From Alitta virens (Eukaryota; Annelida; Polychaeta; Phyllodocida; Nereididae): a DNA stretch of 64,000 nucleotides. How positions within the stretch are numbered: the first letter of the stretch is position 1; each line of letters starts with the position of its first letter. The notes below the pieces were generated by a model, which saw nothing but the letters and a program-made list of their open reading frames with translations, was not told where the DNA came from and searched no databases. A program made the position numbers and the translations under genes. The stretch spans positions 30,946,145-31,010,144 of the forward strand of contig OW028574.1 in NCBI GenBank assembly GCA_932294295.1, written 5' to 3'. Shown here in pieces: positions 10,871-24,000 of this stretch.

Positions 10871-12060
10871 AAGAACTAAAAATCAGATCTGGGTGAAATG
10901 ACGCGATTTCCATTTCATCTTCCACTCTTCTATGATGATTACATCCTTTCACAAGAGTGGTCTGAAAATTATACTTCCTTGGATTAAAATGGAGGATATA
11001 TTCAGCACCCCTGTCTCGCTATTACTCCAACCTTCATGACTAAAAGGAACACTGCAAATTTTAAACGCAAAGCTTCAAAATGGCCATTCTACTAAGAGAG
11101 TCCATCGAGACTAACAAAAATAGCAATTTTGGGAAATGTAATCTGCATAAATGATTGGATGAGAACCTACATCCATCAACTCTAACACACTTAAAACACT
11201 CTAAACCACTTGCATAACTACAAAGCAAGTTACAGTGTACATCCTTATCCTTGGCGGGCCTCTTCAAACATGAGTCTTTCTCACCTCCTTGGGTCATACA
11301 CACCAAAGCAGCCATCGTCAGCGCATCAAGCTAAGTTCTATAGCCAACTGCCCATTTACACACGGGTGGAGTGGTGTGGGGCAGTGGTTTAAGGAAAATG
11401 TGAAAAGATGATGCATGGGGGGACATCTCTAAGATATTTGATAGATCAGTGTTCTGTACCGACTGTACTTTCCATGCAAGTAGAAAACACTGATTCCTTT
11501 TATTACAGCATACACGTCTTGCATGGTGTTTATCACAAGGCAAACAACCCCATCCATGGGCAAATGTGTGATATCATGCATGTTTTATCTACTTGTGCAT
11601 TTTGTTAGCCAACAAGTCTTCTAATGCTATCACCGAAACAGCACAAAACCAATTGTGAACACATTCCTTGTTTTATAAGCGTTCAATGTGAAGCGGCTTG
11701 TGGGATTTTCCACAAAAGGCATCAGATTTTACACCTCAATTTGGAGGGTACTTAACGCTATATCTGAGTCATCTGACACTGTCTACCCATAAAGCACTGG
11801 GATGGCTCTCTGCAGGTGCACGTTTGAGGCTATTTTGACTGCAGCTGTATGCCGTCATGGATAAAAGTGTCACTCGAAGTGAGGGATAAATGTATGGCTC
11901 CTGAGGACCAGCAGATTGCCATAGGAACATGAGACATGCGGACCCAAATAGCCATGGCCACCAAAGCAATCTAACAGGGTCCTAAGGTCCTCGTTCCAGG
12001 AGATTTGCTGCATTAATAAACACCCCAAGACATTATGGTAGTCTAGCCATACATACTGCC
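10871..12060. other. No gene seen
   Basis: Short open frames on both strands overlap each other and lack splice support. Exons of the putative minus-strand gene starting at 13896 could lie here or further left, but none could be recognised. Confidence 0.4.
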
Positions 12061-12108
12061 TATATAAAGTGACGTCACGTTGCAATAGTTGTGACGTCAT
12101 AACGTCAT
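12061..12108. promoter_or_regulatory. TATA-like motif next to a CRE-like cluster
   Basis: TATATAAAG starts at 12061. It is followed at once by the full CREB/ATF palindrome TGACGTCA at 12070-12077, again at 12092-12099, and a half-match AACGTCA at 12101-12107. Such spacing is promoter- or enhancer-like. No transcript start can be proved, and no gene begins obviously on either side. Confidence 0.35.
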
Positions 12109-13480
12109 TAACCAGCTTCCCTGCGTCCTGTAACTTGACTCGAAGCACCCGATCAGGGGTCACTCAAGCAATTTCTCCCAGAAGGAAGTAAGATGGCAAC
12201 TCATTTTCTTAAGACAACAGAACCAGCAACTTCTAAAATCAGCGACCATGATTTGAATATTCAGCTTCCATCTAACACAAATCACAACCACGAACAATAG
12301 ACTGCATGAAATTGCTGCAAATTATGTTGGGTTCATTATGCACTCAGTTTGCAACGATTTGCCCATCAACCTTATCATCTGCAACTGTTTTGTGCCTCTG
12401 ATATTCGGATCACGCCCCTTTATTCAGTTCAGAAAAGCAATAATTTTCCATCCTAGGGGCAGAGCACTATAGCTGGTTGTTTCCCTAATTCTAAAGATAT
12501 GCCACAGGTTTTGACTTCTTAAAGTGTTTATTTCGTGAATCAAGCTATGTCTAAAACTTAATACCAAAGTTTTCAAAATTCCTTGAATACAGTAACAATG
12601 CAAGCGTTTAATTTACATAGCATCAAACATTGAGTACTGCAATTGTTATCCGAAAAATCCAAATTTAAGCAAAAAACTGGAACATGACACCAGCAGCCTA
12701 AAAATCTTCAAATGGTGACTGCACTCTTCGGGTAACAATGTGTATGTGCTCTCCACTTTCTCTGAGGCATTTGCCTAAATAGAATTGGACACCTAATTCA
12801 ATGACGTGCATGCAGCAATGACATGCATGTAGGTGTCACTTTCGGACAAACTGTGAACACTAGTACAATTCGTGTGCTTGCGTTGCGTGGTGCTGGTCCC
12901 TGTTGACAGGGCCTGGGAGCCTAGAGAGGTCCAACCGCTTATGGAATAGCACCATTTTCTGTTTAGACAATGATGGTAGCAGCAGCAGCAGCAGCATCTC
13001 TCAGAGGGGAGGCAATGGGGGAATACACTCGATGCGAAACACAATGGCAGACACGAAAATGTGTTCATCGTTCTCATATTTATTTCAGCCCGGCCCCAGG
13101 CACCTTGCAATGTGGTCAATGTCCCACATAAGAAAGAGTGGCTGGAAATGATTTGTAATTGCAAATGCAATCGTATTCAAAGAACTCTCCTCATTTTGTC
13201 TAGGATTGTGAAATTTCTCAAACAAAGCCACGAGTAGGTGGCCACCAAGATTAAATGCTTTCATAACGTCAAATCATGTTTCCTGCATGCAATCAAACAT
13301 TCATATTCTGTGCTTTTTTTAATACTGAACATTTACATGTATGTGGATGAAACATTTATTGTCGATACCTGCATACAACACTGTTTACCAAAAAGACCGG
13401 TAGGACAATTACAGCTTTTGCTATATACAATTTCAGAGCCACTAAGTCTGATATATGGGGTGTTTATGAATCAAACATAA
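12109..13480. other. No gene seen; probably intron or flank of the minus-strand gene
   Basis: Contains a short CAG run (12974-12992) and mid-size frames on both strands without recognisable motifs. If the exon at 13708-13896 is real, this stretch lies in its first intron. Confidence 0.35.
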
Positions 13481-13707
13481 CGTCAAATGAGGATATTTCC
13501 CCCAAGTGTTCCTGTAACAAGAGGGATAGTAGCGATCCTGGTAATCTAGTTTGTGGCCCTGGAATTTCATTACTGAGGTCCCACAGGTTGCTTCATCGCC
13601 CCAGGGGAATTGAATGACTTGGGGCAGGCTGAAGAACTCACGAGGCATGAATTCGAAGATGATGTTGTAAATTCTGGTGGAAATGAGGAAAATATTTTTG
13701 TACATAC

Positions 13708-13896
13708 CTTGACAAAATCAAATGTGCGACTAGGGTCCCTGTCACTGGCAGGCTCCTCGCGGGGTGGAGATTTGGGCGTGGTGGGGGTCATGTCCATTTT
13801 GTAGTCACCACTGTTGAGATGCAGGGTAGCTGGCCTATCTGTATCGTCCAGCGACCTTTTTGCAGATTCCCTCACATCAGACATAACAGCTGACAT
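13708..13896 (-). CDS. Putative first coding exon of an unknown gene (partial)
   Basis: On the minus strand a 63-codon frame begins MSAVMSDVRESAKRSL and ends SRTFDFVK at a near-ideal donor, AAG|GTATGT (donor at 13701-13707), in phase 0. The start could be either of two ATGs (13896 or 13884). The peptide is hydrophilic and rich in Ser, Pro, Asp and charged residues (TPTTPKSPPREEP), like a disordered cytoplasmic N terminus. There is no signal peptide. The exon sits beside the window's GC-richest patch (13900-14180), which would fit a promoter or 5' UTR. No downstream exon was identified and the protein family is not recognised. An accidental open frame cannot be excluded. Confidence 0.45.
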
Positions 13897-14190
13897 GAAT
13901 GCCAAGGTTGCTGTCTCTGTGTATCTCTGTGTGTGGGTCTGTCTCCCTTGCCCTCCAACTGGTGTCTCCTACAGCAGGGTCTTGTGTTGATGCAGCTGCA
14001 GTCGATGCAGGCCTGCGCAGGCGTACTGGCCCTGCAGCTGCTGCTGCAACTGCTGATGAGGCTGCTGCGACCTCACCGCACAGAACAGGAGAGCATCACT
14101 TGCATCCCAAGCACAGCCCTTCTCTCCTGCTAGCTGCCGCACCCACTACAGTGCCCTGCTCTGCCTCTGCAGCCCTGAATTGATCATTTG
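13897..14190. promoter_or_regulatory. GC-rich segment, possible promoter or 5' UTR of the minus-strand gene
   Basis: Unlike the AT-rich surroundings, this segment is rich in CTGCAG, GCTGCTG and scattered CpG. The plus-strand open frame through it is alanine- and proline-rich low complexity and is not taken as a gene. Confidence 0.3.
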
Positions 14191-17100
14191 GTCACTCCGC
14201 CCTTTCAACGTGCTCTTTTAAGTGCCCCTTTCAAAACAGCATCTAATCTGTGACTGAGTAAACCTGGCCCCTACTCCCATATCAATGCATCACCTCTTAC
14301 TTGCCCAGAAGAGTGCTTAGACGTGCACAGAATTCATTCCGAATACCAACCAAAACATAAACCACTCAAAGAGAAATCCCTGTATATCATTCATATGCAC
14401 AAAGCAAGATATGGACAAATCTCCTTTACATTCTTCGCTTAGTGTACGTATTTCATTTAGGATAACTATTAACATTCCTTTGTAGATATGCATAGCTCTT
14501 TGTGATCTCAATATACTAACCAAAACCCTGCTATAATAATAAAAAAAAACTCAGTATGAAACTGTTTGTACATAACCCATTTACATTTAGATTTATATGA
14601 AGACGTTTATTTTCACGAATATTACATCAATTGACACATCTCCGATTGAAGAAAGGCCACGAATGTTCGCGAATACGTTGTAAGGGCTGGTCATTAAAAT
14701 CACAAATTTACGTTAACTTTCCAATGGTTCGTATTACAACTGGGAAAGCACCTCAAACATAATAGACCATGTTTCTAAACATGTTTTTAAAGCTCATCAT
14801 CATTATTGCTCAGCCAGCTGTGGACATGAGTTTCAAGTGAAGACCAAGTTTATTGACGGTTATGTACATAGTGTTCAATGATCTAACTTAGAAGACAACT
14901 CGGGTATTCGTATAGAAATGCTCAACAAAAATACACTATAGTAATATATGCACCAGGCATCCTCTGGATATATTTGTAGGTTTGTTTGTGACTACATCAT
15001 ACAAGTATATTATGCATATAACCAACTTGAACTTCCATACTGAGTAGGTTGGATCTGCATGTCTGTACAAAATACGTTGCATTGTTGGGAGAATGTTTTT
15101 GTAATATTCTCCTACAGAAGCCAGGTGACTTTAGAAATTTTTTTATACACTAGATGGAAAAGATAGACAAAATATCATTAGCAAACAATCAGGAGTTTCC
15201 AGCTCCCGTTTTGTATCTTCTAAGAGCTTATAGTACTCCCACAAATTAATAATTAAATGAAGTCTAAATTACAAATAGTATTTAAAAATAAAAACGAGTA
15301 ATATTTACATGCATGTAAGAAATGTGTCTTTTCACATTTACTTTAAAGTTATCTAAAGAAGATGAATTCCTTACATCAATTGGAAGGCTAATCTATAAAA
15401 ATGGACCTCAAAATACAATAGATTTATTATTTACTCTACCCAGAAGACAGTTTCAAAATGCTTACTAGCACCTGTTTTTAATAAGACGATATTAGATGAG
15501 TTCATTTAATAAACCATAGCTATTACTAAGGTATGGTGCCCTTTAATGGTCAGTGTCCAATATGGTCAGTTCCAATTAAAGCTCCCTCATTTCATCTGCT
15601 GAGCAGTTACACCAATGGAGAACCAGCATTTTATAATTTTAAATGTGTCTACGCATGTGTTTATTCTGTTGACGCAGCACAGACACTGAGTTTAAGGGAC
15701 CAACAGCTTCATGAAAGTCGAGCTCCATTAAGCCTTATCATTATTTTTAAATCAGCCGACCTTCAAAGAAATCCAAATATTTATCTCATTCTTTAAATTA
15801 TTTTCGAACACACCAAGCCATATTTATAGAACCCACTTATCGGAAATGATTATTTTTGTAAATATGAATGTTTTCGGAAGATTAATCTCCACAAGGTCAC
15901 GCAATAATTCCCTTTGTTTTTCTTTTTCTATTTTTTTTTTTTTTTTTACCACTGCAGCCAATCCTATGTTTACAAGAAAGAGGCAGTACAGTGTTGCAGT
16001 TTTTGCGAAGTGGCTAAGTGACTGGTCATGTTTATGCTACAATTCATTTGCCAAGTTTTGATTTTCCTTATTTTTCTCTGCGCAGAAATGGTAGAACACT
16101 AGCAAAATATAGTACAGATAACATGCAAAAATGTTTACTTTTTGACGATTTGCCACATCACAAAAGACCCAGTCCTCGTTGTATATATGTACAGTGCGTC
16201 TGAAGTTATTATGCAAATATGATTATTGTGAATATCTGCGGAATGGATTTATTAATTTTTTTATTGTTTTGCTCTTCAAAGGAAGGTAACAAACAAAAAT
16301 CGGGCAAATGGCTGTCTGATGTTATTATGCAAAGTATGTCTTATTGCCCAAATATAGCCAGATTTATAAAACCATGTGCAAGATTTATAACCACAAACAT
16401 CATTTTGGAGTCATTTCTCCACCTAGAAACTAAATATATCACTGACAAATGTTTATTTCCTCAATATTCCTAATAAATTATTTTTAGTCAATAAAACATG
16501 TAAAAAGCACTATGGTTTCTTGGGTTGGGCATCAAAACTTTTTCAACTGGCATCCAACAGGTCCAGTACACTCTGGCATTGTTGTGCAGCTAAGTACAGC
16601 AGACGATGATGAAGACCAAGTCATCAGCTTCCTTCCAGAGGGGCTACTTTATATGTATTGGACTATTCACTGAAAGATATTCATAATAATCATATTTGCA
16701 TAATAACTTCAGAGGCAGTGTATACATCATCTACTTTCTACTTATATTTATTTCGTTTTTATCTCATGCATTATTTTTTCTTTGTTTACTCCTTGTTTAT
16801 TTGCAACGCCTATCAAAATTTGGCCAATGCATCATCCTGGCATGCTACATCTGAGATATTCACTGCCAAAGCAAATAGCTTTTGTTCATGCATGAACATA
16901 ATGTATCACAATAACTGCAATGAGTCATAGGAATAAAAACCTTATTCTAAACAGATTAAATTTTGGCAAAAAGTCACAACAGCTATTAGAACAAACATGG
17001 TGTCACCTGTTCAGCAGCTTTGAAGTACTTGGAATAGAAGGAGCTAAAGACTGATCTTGCACTACTACTTTGCAGAGAATATGATTATTGCTTTGAATAG

Positions 17101-18385
17101 CTCAACATAGCGCATATAATTCCGCTTTAAAACCATTCCACAGTGACTATCATAAGACACTTGACCATTTCAACCTCACAATTTTAGAACTCACCAAATG
17201 TCCCGAACAACTAACCAAGCCACTCTTGACCTTTAGTCCTCAATTCAAACTTGCTTAATATTATACAAGGAATTCAAAACCACCACAGTAATTAGGATTT
17301 CACACGCTCTACAGCTTTGTGTTCCTTGACAACTATTTAAACTTATAAAAGCGGCGAAGAGCGACAGTCATTCTAGACAATGTCAAAAATTTAGTTTAGT
17401 TAAGCGTCAACCTACCTGTACCCTTTCTTTTGCTTTTAAATTTCGAAAGTATACAATTATGAAGCATGCAGTAGCCGCCTTCTTCTTTTTTTATTTTTTT
17501 TTAAATTCGACTTCTGACACAGTGTTTGCTGTATTTAAAATACACTAGATGTCGTTTTCTCCAATGATCTTAACACCAGTGCCATCTGGTGTTTTATATT
17601 GACATTTCATTTCGCTGTACTCGCCAAATGCAGGAATAACCTTTCCGCACTGCTGTCTGCCATTATTGTATTAAACGTAGTAAAATACGGAAAACACATT
17701 GAAAGACAAAATTCAGAAAATTTCTCTTCAGTGCTTGGAATTAATTTCGGGCAAGATATGTGGTCAACAGTGTTGCCGTATGGGCGTGACTGCCATGTTT
17801 GCAGGCTGCTGAGACACACAGAGTCTAGCTGTATCTTTTATAATAATATGCAAAGACAACTTTAATTGTCAAGGTTAAGCTAGTGTGTCCTGTTCCGCAT
17901 TAGGAAAGTAAGGACACATAAATGTATTAGTAACAATTCAATGCATTCCCACTTTTAGGATGACGACAAAATATAAAATGTGTCCGCATTTTAAATTTTT
18001 TAAGTGGGTGTACGTAGGATATTTCAGAGTTCTGCTTCATACCGTGAGCCAAAAAGGTTAAGTAGCCAATACTTCTGGATTGGGCTGCCAAGAATAATGT
18101 AAACGTATACTATGCACTGGCAGGGTATAAAATAAAATAAAAAGGTGATCACTGCACATTTCACGAAATATCTGCGCAAAAATATCAATATGCCAGTTCA
18201 CATATATGTTAAGTATGAGGGAAATATAACTAGAGACGATTTATGCAGTGGTAGAAAATTGTTACGTCACATATTGTTTTCTGAGTTTAGGTGTCTCAAT
18301 GTTTTTTGTTTTTTTGTGTTGTTTAATCAATTTTACCGTGATACAATTTCAATAACAAAAACAATGATCTATGGTTTAAAAAAAA
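14191..18385. other. Long AT-rich stretch without a gene
   Basis: Only short, motif-free open frames are present. No SINE, LINE or terminal-repeat pair was recognised. It lies between the putative minus-strand exon and the main gene. Confidence 0.45.
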
Positions 18386-18390
18386 GGAAA

Positions 18391-18764
18391 ATGGGGCAAA
18401 ATGGGGACACTAGCAATGATATCTGGGCAACCCCATTTTGCCACATTCAGTCTGTCCCTTTTTGTCCCACATGTACTTTTAATTTATGAAGTTAATCAAC
18501 AATAACAAATAATGTCCATTACACTCAAAATATATAACTGAAAATCAACTACAGTATTGCTCTGCCAAAGTGAATATCATAAACTAATGGGTTTCGTTCA
18601 ATAACCGTTAATTTCCAAAAAAAGGAAAATTTTCTTTTTAAAGAAAAATTGGAAAAACCTGTCATAGAAGACTTTGTAATGCCATTATAATTAGTTAATT
18701 TATATTTACACCTGGTGGCAGTGACAAAAAATAAGAGAATTTACAAAGTCCCATTTTGCCCCAT
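18391..18764. mobile_element. Possible DNA element with GGGGCAAAATGGG inverted ends
   Basis: ATGGGGCAAAATGGGGAC near 18391 is mirrored by GTCCCATTTTGCCCCAT at 18748-18764. An inner CCCCATTTTGCCAC (18431-18444) and an outer CCCATTTTGCC (18768-18778) add partial copies. The roughly 375-bp interior has no open frame. The motif suggests a non-autonomous cut-and-paste element. No target duplication could be defined. Confidence 0.5.
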
Positions 18765-19261
18765 GGGCCCATTTTGCCTTGACTCCAAATATAACAAAAG
18801 TTAGCGGGTCATAAATCTCTAGCTATGATACTTTTTACGTGCTAGCATAAATCACGACATCTAAACATCAAGTTACAGTTAACTTGTCATGCACTATGCC
18901 AATGGCCTAAACATCAATCAGAAAAATGGATTTTATTCCAGAATAGCCAGCAAACAACCTGTGGCTCCAACACTCGATCGATCAACTGGCAGTGGCAGAG
19001 CTAGGTCTCGCTGGAGATTGTAAAGATCAACCATTTTTTTAATGTTTGCTTAATCATTTATTCAATTGCACAAACATTGTCATTGTTTCAAAAAACTGGT
19101 TTTTGTAATCACCGAAGAGAAGGAACATTACGCAGAGCGACTTAAAACCTTTTATTGATTTTGGTAAACGGGATAACTCAAAATCCAATGACTAGAAATA
19201 TTAAATACTCCAGGATACAAACTGAATTTCGTAAAAAGATAAAATACAGTGGTATATAGGC

Positions 19262-19262
19262 C

Positions 19263-19327
<65 letters not shown>

Positions 19328-19393
19328 GGATAGATAGATTGACAGATAGATTGACAGATAGATTGACAGATAGATTGACAGATAGACAGATTC

Positions 19394-19447
<54 letters not shown>

Positions 19448-19490
19448 GGATAGATAGATAGATAGACAGATGGATAGATAGATGGATTGA
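19262..19490. repeat. GATA microsatellite with GACA/TTGACA variants
   Basis: About 230 bp of GATA units interrupted by a block of GATTGACA units (19336-19385). It starts 309 bp before the first position of the predicted upstream open frame of the main gene (see 19705), so it lies in the upstream flank of that gene. Long open frames across it are artefacts. Confidence 0.95.
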
Positions 19491-19639
19491 GCGATATATC
19501 CTAGCACTTAAAAAACTTTTAAGCTTTTTCATTGGCCTTAAAATTGAAAATAAAAGCTGCACCGGAAGTATAAGTGACTTTTGTCAAACCTTAAAAAACC
19601 GGTAAGCAAATCATTTCAATATTCAAAGACACCCCCTCC

Positions 19640-19798
19640 CCCACCCCTTTCATTGGCAGAAAGTATTAAGTGTGCCCCTGATGCTGAGGAGTCCCAGAGA
19701 CAAAATGGCGATGACTTACGTCAGAATAATCAACGAAGCGTGACCGGTTAGTGACAGTCTCTGGTACACTGTCACAGCAGCCCACGGATACAGGAGAG
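19640..19798 (+). promoter_or_regulatory. Probable promoter-proximal region and 5' leader with a 12-codon upstream ORF
   Basis: An inverted CCAAT motif (ATTGGC) lies near 19653 and a CRE/ATF-like TTACGTCA at 19716-19723. An upstream frame ATG...TGA (MAMTYVRIINEA) covers 19705-19743 and ends 55 bases before the main ATG. Its start context AAAATGG is favourable. It matters only if transcription starts left of 19705, which the sequence cannot show. Confidence 0.35.
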
Positions 19799-21086
19799 AT
19801 GGCCAGCAAACTAAACATTTTAGGTATGGTGTTTTAATTTAAATCTTTCTGACAATGCCATAATGCCTTGTAGTTGTTGGGTATGTAAGTAACAAGATTG
19901 TCTGTCTATTTTTAACGAAATTTCAGCAATTTGTCTATAGCGCAGTATACACATATACAGTATATAGCTCCTGTTAAGTTGTTGATAACCAATTTGTACT
20001 TAACAAAATCTTGATATCAGATTGAGCTTGTGTAAATCCAGCAGCAATGACATCAGCAGTTAAAGCAATAATAAAATTAATTTTAACACTGAAAAAAAAA
20101 AAAAAAATCAATGGTTATTTCTAGCATTAGAACACAATGAAAGTGCCCAACGGAGCAGTCTTCTGCCCTGTGTTTGTTAGTAAGCCACTTGTTGCAGTGC
20201 TTTCTATTGGTTTCAAAAAATATTTCGACTGATTTGCGCTTTTATATAATTTATATCTAATATTCATGCTGTGGGAAAAATATGTTCCAAAAGAGAACTA
20301 TTTTCTTCCTGCCATGGTCCAAATTCATGTAATGGCGAATTACTCAGTAACATTGCTTTTCAGTAATGCCTTTACATATTCTAAATATATTCATATTATA
20401 TTCACATTTTATGCCATTGCACGTGTAGGCCTATTGGTGTATCTCTCAGACGACATATGTATATGTATTGATTCCGTTATTGCGGCATCTTTCAAAATGA
20501 CTTATGGATTTCATTTTATCATTGGATAATTAATTTATAAGCTTTTAATAGTGTCAAGTGCCCCTCATGACCTTTCGATAAAATTGATGCACTCAATAAA
20601 TTATCATTTTATGAACTCCCTCTACCACGCAGTTCTGGAAAGTAAAGAGAACAAAAGCCAATAAAAAAGGACAATACAAGTAATATTTCTGTGTCAGTAA
20701 TCTGCAACATTATATTTAATAAATTACACACAATATATTCATTATTCATCTCTATGGAATATCTGCAAAATTATTGATATATTAGTTAATGTCCTGATAT
20801 CAATACTGATGGACATAGATACTTCACTGACCGTAGACTAGTCACTCATTAATGATGGATGAATAGAAATGTCCTATCGAGACATTTTAGCAACAACTAC
20901 TGATGTTAATTGCCATTAAACAAAGTTCCATTAACAAGTGTATATCTGTATATTAATGATATTTAACTATATTTTACTGCAGGTATATTGGGGCTCCTGG
21001 TCGTGTTCGCAGCTGCCTCTTATGACTATTCCAACATCCTAAGTTTTGGATCTTTGGATCAGGAACTCCATCATCGATCCAAAAGG
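19799..21086 (+). CDS. Exons 1-2: signal peptide and furin-type propeptide site
   Basis: Exon 1 (MASKLNIL) and exon 2 together give a hydrophobic core LGILGLLVVFAAAS (residues 8-21) typical of a cleaved signal peptide, with cleavage likely around Ala20/Ser21. A 20-odd-residue polar stretch then ends in H-H-R-S-K-R (40-43), matching the proprotein convertase pattern R-x-K-R. Exon 2 stops exactly after that Arg codon (donor GTCAGT, somewhat weak). The start is preferred because it is the first ATG giving a signal peptide and has G at +4 (GAGATGG). Confidence 0.85.
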
Positions 21087-24000
21087 GTCAGTACCTCGAT
21101 TCATTTACTTAATATCGTCTATAGGCCTGTTTCGTGCCTTATCTGAGGTAGTTTTGAACTAAACGCAACACTTTTAATTAGCAAGTCTTTTGAGAAATTA
21201 TATTCACATTTACGGGACATAATATCATAAAACTTTGTTTCAACGTATTTCTTTAAATTGGAACATCTGGTTATGCCTCACCTGAAATGAACAAAAATCA
21301 GAGAGCCACGGGATTTGGAGTTATAGGCTGACATGCCGCAGCGACGAAATACGGGAGTTAAGATGTAAATGATAGTTCGATCAGCAAGCGTGCCTATTTA
21401 TTGATAATGTCTACGGTTGGTTCTTAGATCGGCGGTCCTGACAAAGAGATCTAAAGACAGAACTTAATCGAATGACTGATGTTTGCACCAAGTCCTAGGA
21501 TTTATTCACAAGTCGTAATTTAGGAATTGTATGCGGATACAAACGCCATGGCTGAAAATAATCTCCTGATTGGTCAGTAGCCTTCTGACGTCATCAAAGG
21601 CCGCCATGCTTACACTAAACAGGAAATTAAATGTCACATTAATTAGCCACTTAGCTTTAGCTATTCAGGTCAGAATTTTGCATTGTAACACTGGGGTCAT
21701 CTGAAGTACATGGACTTTTTTAACCGGTCATTACATTCTGCGCATAAAATTGGTTTTTAGGAATTTGTCTGCATACTAAAAAGCGCGACCCCAAGACAAA
21801 ACACGGTTTCTCTATTGTGATAAACAATATCATATTGACTCCTAATTTGTCACACTATATCAAAACCAACATATTTTGGTGCGTTGCAAAACTTTTGCTC
21901 AAAATAGCGTAGGCCTATAGATGAAAAAAAATTGTTTTTTAAGTTTGCTTGTGAGCATTTTAGAAAAGGCATATTTTACAAAAATAAATTATCGTATAAA
22001 ATATTTGTATTTACTATATCAAATAAACTTGGTCTGACAATATAATGTGTGTTTAAAATTTAAATCACATTGAATGTGTACAACCTTCAGGTTTTTTTTT
22101 CAATAGACAATGGAGTTTTGATATTGCATCAATGCACATTGCTAATGAAACTATTGCACGTGAAAGCTCTGTAATCTGACAACGCAATGCATTGCATTTT
22201 ACGATCGTATGCAACCCGCTTGTTACAAGCACTGGGAGTTTATTAGGCACCATGCGCCAGTAAGATTGATTCCATATAAAAATGGCTTTTGGCTAATATT
22301 CGCGACAAAAACAATGCGTCTCCATATAGTGGTGTAGCCAATAAAACCAATGTCAACATTATAATAACCCAATTGTAGCATGAAAATCAATGGCAGTGTT
22401 GTTTAAATCCCTGACGTTTTCATATTGTATTCTTTCAGGCAATTCCATATCCCTCGAGTCCAGAAAACCCAACAAATGTGACCTTCTATCTGCACAAATT
22501 GGGAGCACATGAGAACGTGACATCCATGAGTGTTGGGTCTCATATCAGGTTCCAGCTGATCATCCATTTCCCCGTGGGTGAGTTCCATGTTCTTGAACAC
22601 TGTAGCTTTGTATATTCTTCTTATTACTCTATGCGGGTAAGCAATGGCTTGCTGGACCTGTGGACATATGCAGGAATGGTTAATACATCATAAACGGTAT
22701 ATATACAGTATATATGGAATACTCGAAGAAAGTAGACGTTGAATCTGTTACAATCTACTTGATGTTTTCATTTTGAACATTAGTATTGAACTCTCGTACC
22801 TCTGAGTTATGAGACTGGATGTATAGATTTGTACCAGTGCAATTTAGCATTATGTACAAATCCTCATGTACCACAGCCAGCCACGCCGCACTGCGATTGG
22901 TAGGCAGACAGAAATCATGAATTCAGCGAGTGCAGGCAATTTTAGCGATCTGACTTGCTAGTACGTTTTATTTAATAACTTCGTCAATTTGTATCCGATT
23001 TTCAAAATACAAACATTTTTTGAAAGCGAAGTTCTTCACCAATCACAGTAGATGGGGCGCTATTTGGAAAAGAATAAATTGACAATAAAAATATTAGGGT
23101 TCAGTGGTACAAAACAATTACACAATGGTTACATTGTTAGACATGAGCTATGTACACCCTAAAATGTTGTAAATTGTTCACATGTAAACTTTGTATAATT
23201 GCGTAATATACATTGTACATCTGTGAGATAAGAGACAAGACATATCCAAACTACCCAACATAGCCACGGGATTGCACAACAATTAATTATATAAGCTCAT
23301 CAGTTTTCATGCATCATCTTAAGCCAGTTTTATCTGTTTGAATCAAGGTACCACTGACATGCTGGTGGAGCTGTTCACCCCTGACAACGCCACGACCATC
23401 ATGAAGCTGTGCCATCCGGAAGTGACCCATCTAGGAAACAAGCTCAGTGTCAATGTCAATAATGTGGTCCAGGATATGGCCACCATCAACAAAAACATCA
23501 AAAAGGAAGGCAAGACCCCAACTACCAAAGATGTGAGTCATTGCTGACATTATTATTAAATAAACTAACAAAATTAATTTATTCATACATAGAAAATGTT
23601 GAAGATGTCCTGTTCTTAAAGTCCTTCATTATGGACCTCCATAATTAATTTGCAAGCAATGTCACCTACACAATGCAAGTTCGGTTTTTCTCTAAACGCA
23701 TGACTTCAGGGAAGAGTTGCGCCTGTTTCATTGCATCACAGGAAATCTGTTTGACCAACATTTGTTTTCAAAAACTTTTGACTGTGTCCAGAATGTCTGG
23801 TCTATGTACATGTACAAGTGACCTGTTGACTATAGTCTTTTATAAAGTTGATTTTAAAACTGGGGTCAGTTATTCTTGACACAGTCAAAGTCTTAAGATA
23901 GTGACAAAAGTCTTAAAAGTTAGTGGAAATGTCTTTTAAAAGTTAGTCAAAATTTCTGAAAAGTTCGTGAATATTTCTTTAAAAAGTTAGTGAAAATATC

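Noticed and set aside
13899..14183. Ala/Pro-rich plus-strand frame
   Set aside because: Low-complexity translation of a GC-rich segment; no splice or domain support.
19201..19507. Overlapping minus-strand frames rich in YLSI repeats
   Set aside because: GATA microsatellite read in two frames; not coding.
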